A stretch of DNA of 64,000 nucleotides from Lysobacter sp. (GTDB lineage: Bacteria > Pseudomonadota > Gammaproteobacteria > Xanthomonadales > Xanthomonadaceae). Location of the stretch: assembly GCA_008015835.1 (NCBI GenBank), contig SSGH01000007.1, positions 310,001-374,000 on the forward strand. The letters run 5' to 3'. Shown here piece by piece: positions 60,610-64,000 of this stretch. The translations under genes and the position numbers were made by a program. The notes under the pieces were generated by a model that made no database searches, was not told where the DNA came from, and was given only the letters and a program-made list of their open reading frames with translations. How positions within the stretch are numbered: position 1 is the first letter of the stretch; each line of letters starts with the position of its first letter.

Positions 60610-62523
60610 TCAGCGGCCTTTGCGGTAAATCGCCTCTGGACAGGCCTCGCGCATGCGCTTGGCGAGCGCGCGCTGGCCGCTGTCGCCGAAGACGGTGACG
60701 CTGGCGGGCAGCGGCCATGCGGCGACGATGCGTTTCAGACCGGCGTCCTCGCTGGCGACCGAACCGCGCCACGTCACCAGCAGCGTGAAGTGCGCCGGCT
60801 CGTCGGCCAGCGCCAAGCGTTTGCGCACCAACCACGCCGCGCCGACCTGCGGGATCCGCGCCAGCGCTTCGCGCAGCGCCGCCGCCTCGGTCTCGTCGAG
60901 CGCGTGCGCCAGGAACGCATCGTCCTCGTCCACGCCGTCGCGAGCGATCAGCGACGCCGCCTGCGACGCGAACTCCTCGCGCAGGGCGGCGATCGCCGCG
61001 GCGGTCTCCGGCGCGAGCGTCGCGTCGCGTTGGAATGCGTCGAGTCGCTCGAAAATCGGCCGAATCGTGCCGGCGTCCAAGCGCATGGCGCGGCGCAGAT
61101 CGTCGGCGCCGCCGGGGTCGTCGCGATCGATCCGCAGCGCGCCGAGCCGGACCCAGCCGGCGGCGCGATCGGGCGCCGCTTCGAGCGCGCGTCGGTACAG
61201 CGGCGTCGCGTCGTAGTCGGGCCGCAGACGTTCGACCAAGCGCGCGTGCTCCAGGCGCTCTTCGACGCTCCATTCGCCGCGGCGCTCGATCGCGTCCAAG
61301 CGCTCGCGCTCCGCCGCGGCGGCAGCGTAGGCCGCGGCCCACGGCGCGCGCATATCCTCGCGCCAGATCTCGTCCAAGCGACGCTCGATCTTCGCCAGCG
61401 ATTCGCCCAACAGCGCGATCGCGGCGACGCCTTGTTCGCGCAGCGTCGGCGTTGCGGCCCCTATCGAGATCGTTGTTGCGCTCGTTGTCGCGCCCATCGT
61501 CGCACCCTGGGCGTCCCCGCTCACTGCGCCCACGCGCTGCGGCAGCGTCGGATGGGTGTCCTCCAGATCGTTCTCGCGCGCGGCGGCGGTCAGCAAGCGC
61601 GCCGCATCCACCGGCGGCGTCTCGCGCAGCGCCGCCGCCAGCAGCGCGTTGTACGCCGGCGAAGGCTGCGGCTGCGAACGCATGCGCGCCTGCATCTGCG
61701 GAAAGAATCGGCGCTTCAAATGCTGCGCCGTATGCTCCACGCGCATCAGCGCCGACACCCGCGCCGCCTCGCCGACCAAACGCGCGCTGACGGCGTCGGC
61801 TTCGTATTCGTCCTCGCGCGCCAGCACGAAACTGTAGGCGCTGAAATACGGCGCGTACCAGCGAAAGAACGGCAGCAGCGCGAACGCGAACGTGCCGCTG
61901 CCCGCGAGCGCATCGGCGAAGCGAAACCAACTGAGCCGCAGCCGGTAGATCCACGCGGAAAAGCGGCCGTGGCCGCCGCGAAAATGGCCGAATTCGTGCG
62001 CGAGCACCGCCGAGAGCTCCTCGCGATCCAGCGCGCGCAGCAGCGGCAATCCGATCACCAGCGTGTGCCGATGGCCGAATAAGCCCAGCCATTTCGGCAT
62101 GCTGGCGGCGCCCGCGTTCAGATCGCTGTCGATCACCACCTCGTCCAGCGCGGGCGCGCCGGCCGCCAGGCGCAATCGCTCGATTTCGTTCGCCAATTCC
62201 GGCGCCTCCTCGGGCGATAGGCGGTAGCCGCGCGGCGGCTCGAAACGCAGCCACAGCGCACGCACCAACATCGCCGCGAACACGGTCTGCGGCAGCAACA
62301 CGTACACCGCCCACCCGTCGAAGCCGCGACCCGTGGCCCACAGCGCCGCCGCGATGCCGATCGGCAATCCCAACCCCACCAACAACAGCGTGGCCAACAC
62401 GCCGTAGCCCACGCCCGCGAGCAAGGCCACGCGCATCCGATACGCCCGCGGCGCCGCTTTCGCGTCGGCCGCGAGGCGCTCGATCAGCGCGCGATAACGC
62501 CGTTGTTCCGAAGTGTTCGCCAT
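60610..62523 (-). CDS. M48 family metalloprotease
   Basis: SAVLAHEFGHFRGGHGRFSAWIYRLR; EDEYEADA; N-terminal TM segments. Confidence 0.92.
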   Translation of the reverse strand: MANTSEQRRYRALIERLAADAKAAPRAYRMRVALLAGVGYGVLATLLLVGLGLPIGIAAALWATGRGFDGWAVYVLLPQTVFAAMLVRALWLRFEPPRGYRLSPEEAPELANEIERLRLAAGAPALDEVVIDSDLNAGAASMPKWLGLFGHRHTLVIGLPLLRALDREELSAVLAHEFGHFRGGHGRFSAWIYRLRLSWFRFADALAGSGTFAFALLPFFRWYAPYFSAYSFVLAREDEYEADAVSARLVGEAARVSALMRVEHTAQHLKRRFFPQMQARMRSQPQPSPAYNALLAAALRETPPVDAARLLTAAARENDLEDTHPTLPQRVGAVSGDAQGATMGATTSATTISIGAATPTLREQGVAAIALLGESLAKIERRLDEIWREDMRAPWAAAYAAAAAERERLDAIERRGEWSVEERLEHARLVERLRPDYDATPLYRRALEAAPDRAAGWVRLGALRIDRDDPGGADDLRRAMRLDAGTIRPIFERLDAFQRDATLAPETAAAIAALREEFASQAASLIARDGVDEDDAFLAHALDETEAAALREALARIPQVGAAWLVRKRLALADEPAHFTLLVTWRGSVASEDAGLKRIVAAWPLPASVTVFGDSGQRALAKRMREACPEAIYRKGR

Positions 62524-62608
62524 GCGGTCCTCCCGGGGCGACATCCTAGGGCCTCGCGGCGCGCTCCGGTACAATGCCGCCCCCTCATCGCCCTTCGGAC
62601 CCGCCGCC

Positions 62609-63457
62609 ATGACCGCGACTTCCTGGCACTACGAGAACTTCGAGCCCGCCGGTTCGGCCATCGGCTATCGCATCGTCCGCAAGCTGGACGAGGTGCAATC
62701 GCCGTTCCAGAAGATCGAAATCTACGAGAGCACCGACTGGGGCAATCTGATGCTGATCGACGGCGCGATGATGCTGACCGCGCGCGACAATTTCCTCTAT
62801 CACGAAATGATGTCGCACCCGGCGCTGTTCACGCACCCGAACCCGAAACAGGTGGCGATCATCGGCGGCGGCGACTGCGGCACGCTGCGCGAAGTGCTCA
62901 AGCACCCCGGCGTGGAAAGCGCCGTGCAGTGCGACATCGACGAACAGGTCACGCGGATGTCGGAAAAATGGTTCCCGGAACTGTGCGAGCGCAACGGCGA
63001 CCCGCGCGCGACGCTGATGTTCGACGACGGCATCGCCTACATGGCGAACCGCGCCCCGGGCAGCCTGGACATCGTGATCGTCGATTCGACCGACCCGGTC
63101 GGCCCGGCCGAGGGCTTGTTCAACAAGGCCTTCTACGAAAGCTGCTTCCGCGCGCTCAAGGACGACGGCATTCTGGTGCAGCAGTCGGAATCGCCGCTGG
63201 TGCTGCTCGATCTGATCCAGGAAATGCGCGGCGAAATGGCGAAGGCCGGTTTCGCGGCGTTCCGCACCCTGCCCTTCCCGCAGCCGTGCTACCCCACCGG
63301 CTGGTGGAGCGCGACCCTGGCAAGGAAGTCCGGCGGATTCGACTTCCGCGAAACCGACGCCCGCGGCAAATCCTTCGAGACGCTGTACTACAGCGCCGAT
63401 ATCCACCGCGGCGCGTTGGTGTACCCGCCGTTCGTGGCCGCCGCGCTGGGCGAATGA
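62609..63457 (+). CDS. speE: Spermidine synthase
   Basis: YHEMMSHPALFTHPNPKQVAIIGGGDCGTLREVLKHPGVE; VDSTDPVGPAEGLF. Confidence 0.95.
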   Translation: MTATSWHYENFEPAGSAIGYRIVRKLDEVQSPFQKIEIYESTDWGNLMLIDGAMMLTARDNFLYHEMMSHPALFTHPNPKQVAIIGGGDCGTLREVLKHPGVESAVQCDIDEQVTRMSEKWFPELCERNGDPRATLMFDDGIAYMANRAPGSLDIVIVDSTDPVGPAEGLFNKAFYESCFRALKDDGILVQQSESPLVLLDLIQEMRGEMAKAGFAAFRTLPFPQPCYPTGWWSATLARKSGGFDFRETDARGKSFETLYYSADIHRGALVYPPFVAAALGE

Positions 63458-63558
63458 GACCGCCGTCGCGCGCCGTAACGCGATCGCAACATTCGCCTCA
63501 TGCCGGGTTAAGTCTTCGCGTCTAAAACGGCTCCCCTATCGTCAGGGGAACCGTTCGT

Positions 63559-64000
63559 ATGCCGTCGCCGGCCCATTCGCCATCGCGATCGTCCAGACGC
63601 GCCCGCGGCGGCGCGCTGCGCTTGGTCCCGACGCGACCTTCGGAAAGCGACGCCGCGCGATTCCGCTACCGGCACCTGTGGCTCCCCCTGGCCCTGTTCG
63701 CGGTCGCCGTCGTCGCCATCGAAACCTTCGCGCTGGACTGGCGCATCGCGCGCGCCGTGTACGACTGGCAGGGCTACCGCTGGCTGCTGAAGCATTGGTT
63801 CGTGACCGAAACGCTGATCCATCGGGTCGGCCGCAACGCCAGCATCGCCGCGTGGCTGGGCGTGGCGGTGGCGTGGGCCGTCGCGATGCGCCGCGACGCC
63901 TACGCCGCGTGGCGCGCGCCCCTGGGCTATCTCGCGCTGTCGGTGTTGCTGACCACGCTGGCGGTGTCGTGGGTTAAATCGTGGTCGAACATGGACTGCC
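63559..64000 (+). CDS. PAP2-family phosphatase-like membrane protein, truncated by window end
   Basis: Manual translation MPSPAHSPSRSS...LSVLLTTLAVSWVKSWSNMDC, resembling the segment before the PAP2 motif. Confidence 0.6.
   Translation, partial: MPSPAHSPSRSSRRARGGALRLVPTRPSESDAARFRYRHLWLPLALFAVAVVAIETFALDWRIARAVYDWQGYRWLLKHWFVTETLIHRVGRNASIAAWLGVAVAWAVAMRRDAYAAWRAPLGYLALSVLLTTLAVSWVKSWSNMDC

Noticed and set aside
57873-60698. 941-aa plus-strand ORF opposite speA and the 8-Cys genes
   Set aside because: Antisense artefact; no recognisable domain, low-complexity composition

Overview
A high-GC chromosomal window, most likely from the Lysobacter/Xanthomonas group (Xanthomonadaceae; inferred from gene content, gene order and XVIPCD-type effectors). 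Most of it is housekeeping: prc, ybeD-lipB-lipA, M1 peptidase, ubiE, hslVU, xerC-DUF484-dapF-lptM, oligopeptidase B, tyrS, anmK/ampG, xth, pyrE, algC-dut-coaBC/radC, argS, speA, speE. No rRNA, tRNA, CRISPR array or intact transposon was seen. The main points of interest are: (1) three candidate X-T4SS (XVIPCD-type) interbacterial effectors. These are a HExxH metallopeptidase-like effector paired with a lipoprotein (candidate immunity), a DUF2235/Tle1-like lipase effector, and a protein with an apparent CheD-like Cys/His/Thr deamidase domain, a charged linker and a divergent XVIPCD-like C-terminus. The last is the best candidate for something undescribed. (2) Two neighbouring exported mini-proteins with eight cysteines at identical, pseudo-palindromic spacing (2-3-6-9-6-3-1), and a possible 38-aa CxCxxC micro-ORF between them. 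(3) An AT-rich orphan Mrr-like PD-(D/E)xK nuclease gene beside a tandem duplication of the 3' end of the neighbouring gene, which itself encloses a 94-bp near-palindrome. (4) A BLUF blue-light sensor inserted in the ybeD-lipB-lipA gene order. (5) A GIY-YIG gene flanked by inverted copies of a dispersed repeat. All functional calls are from reading motifs by eye; no database search was run.
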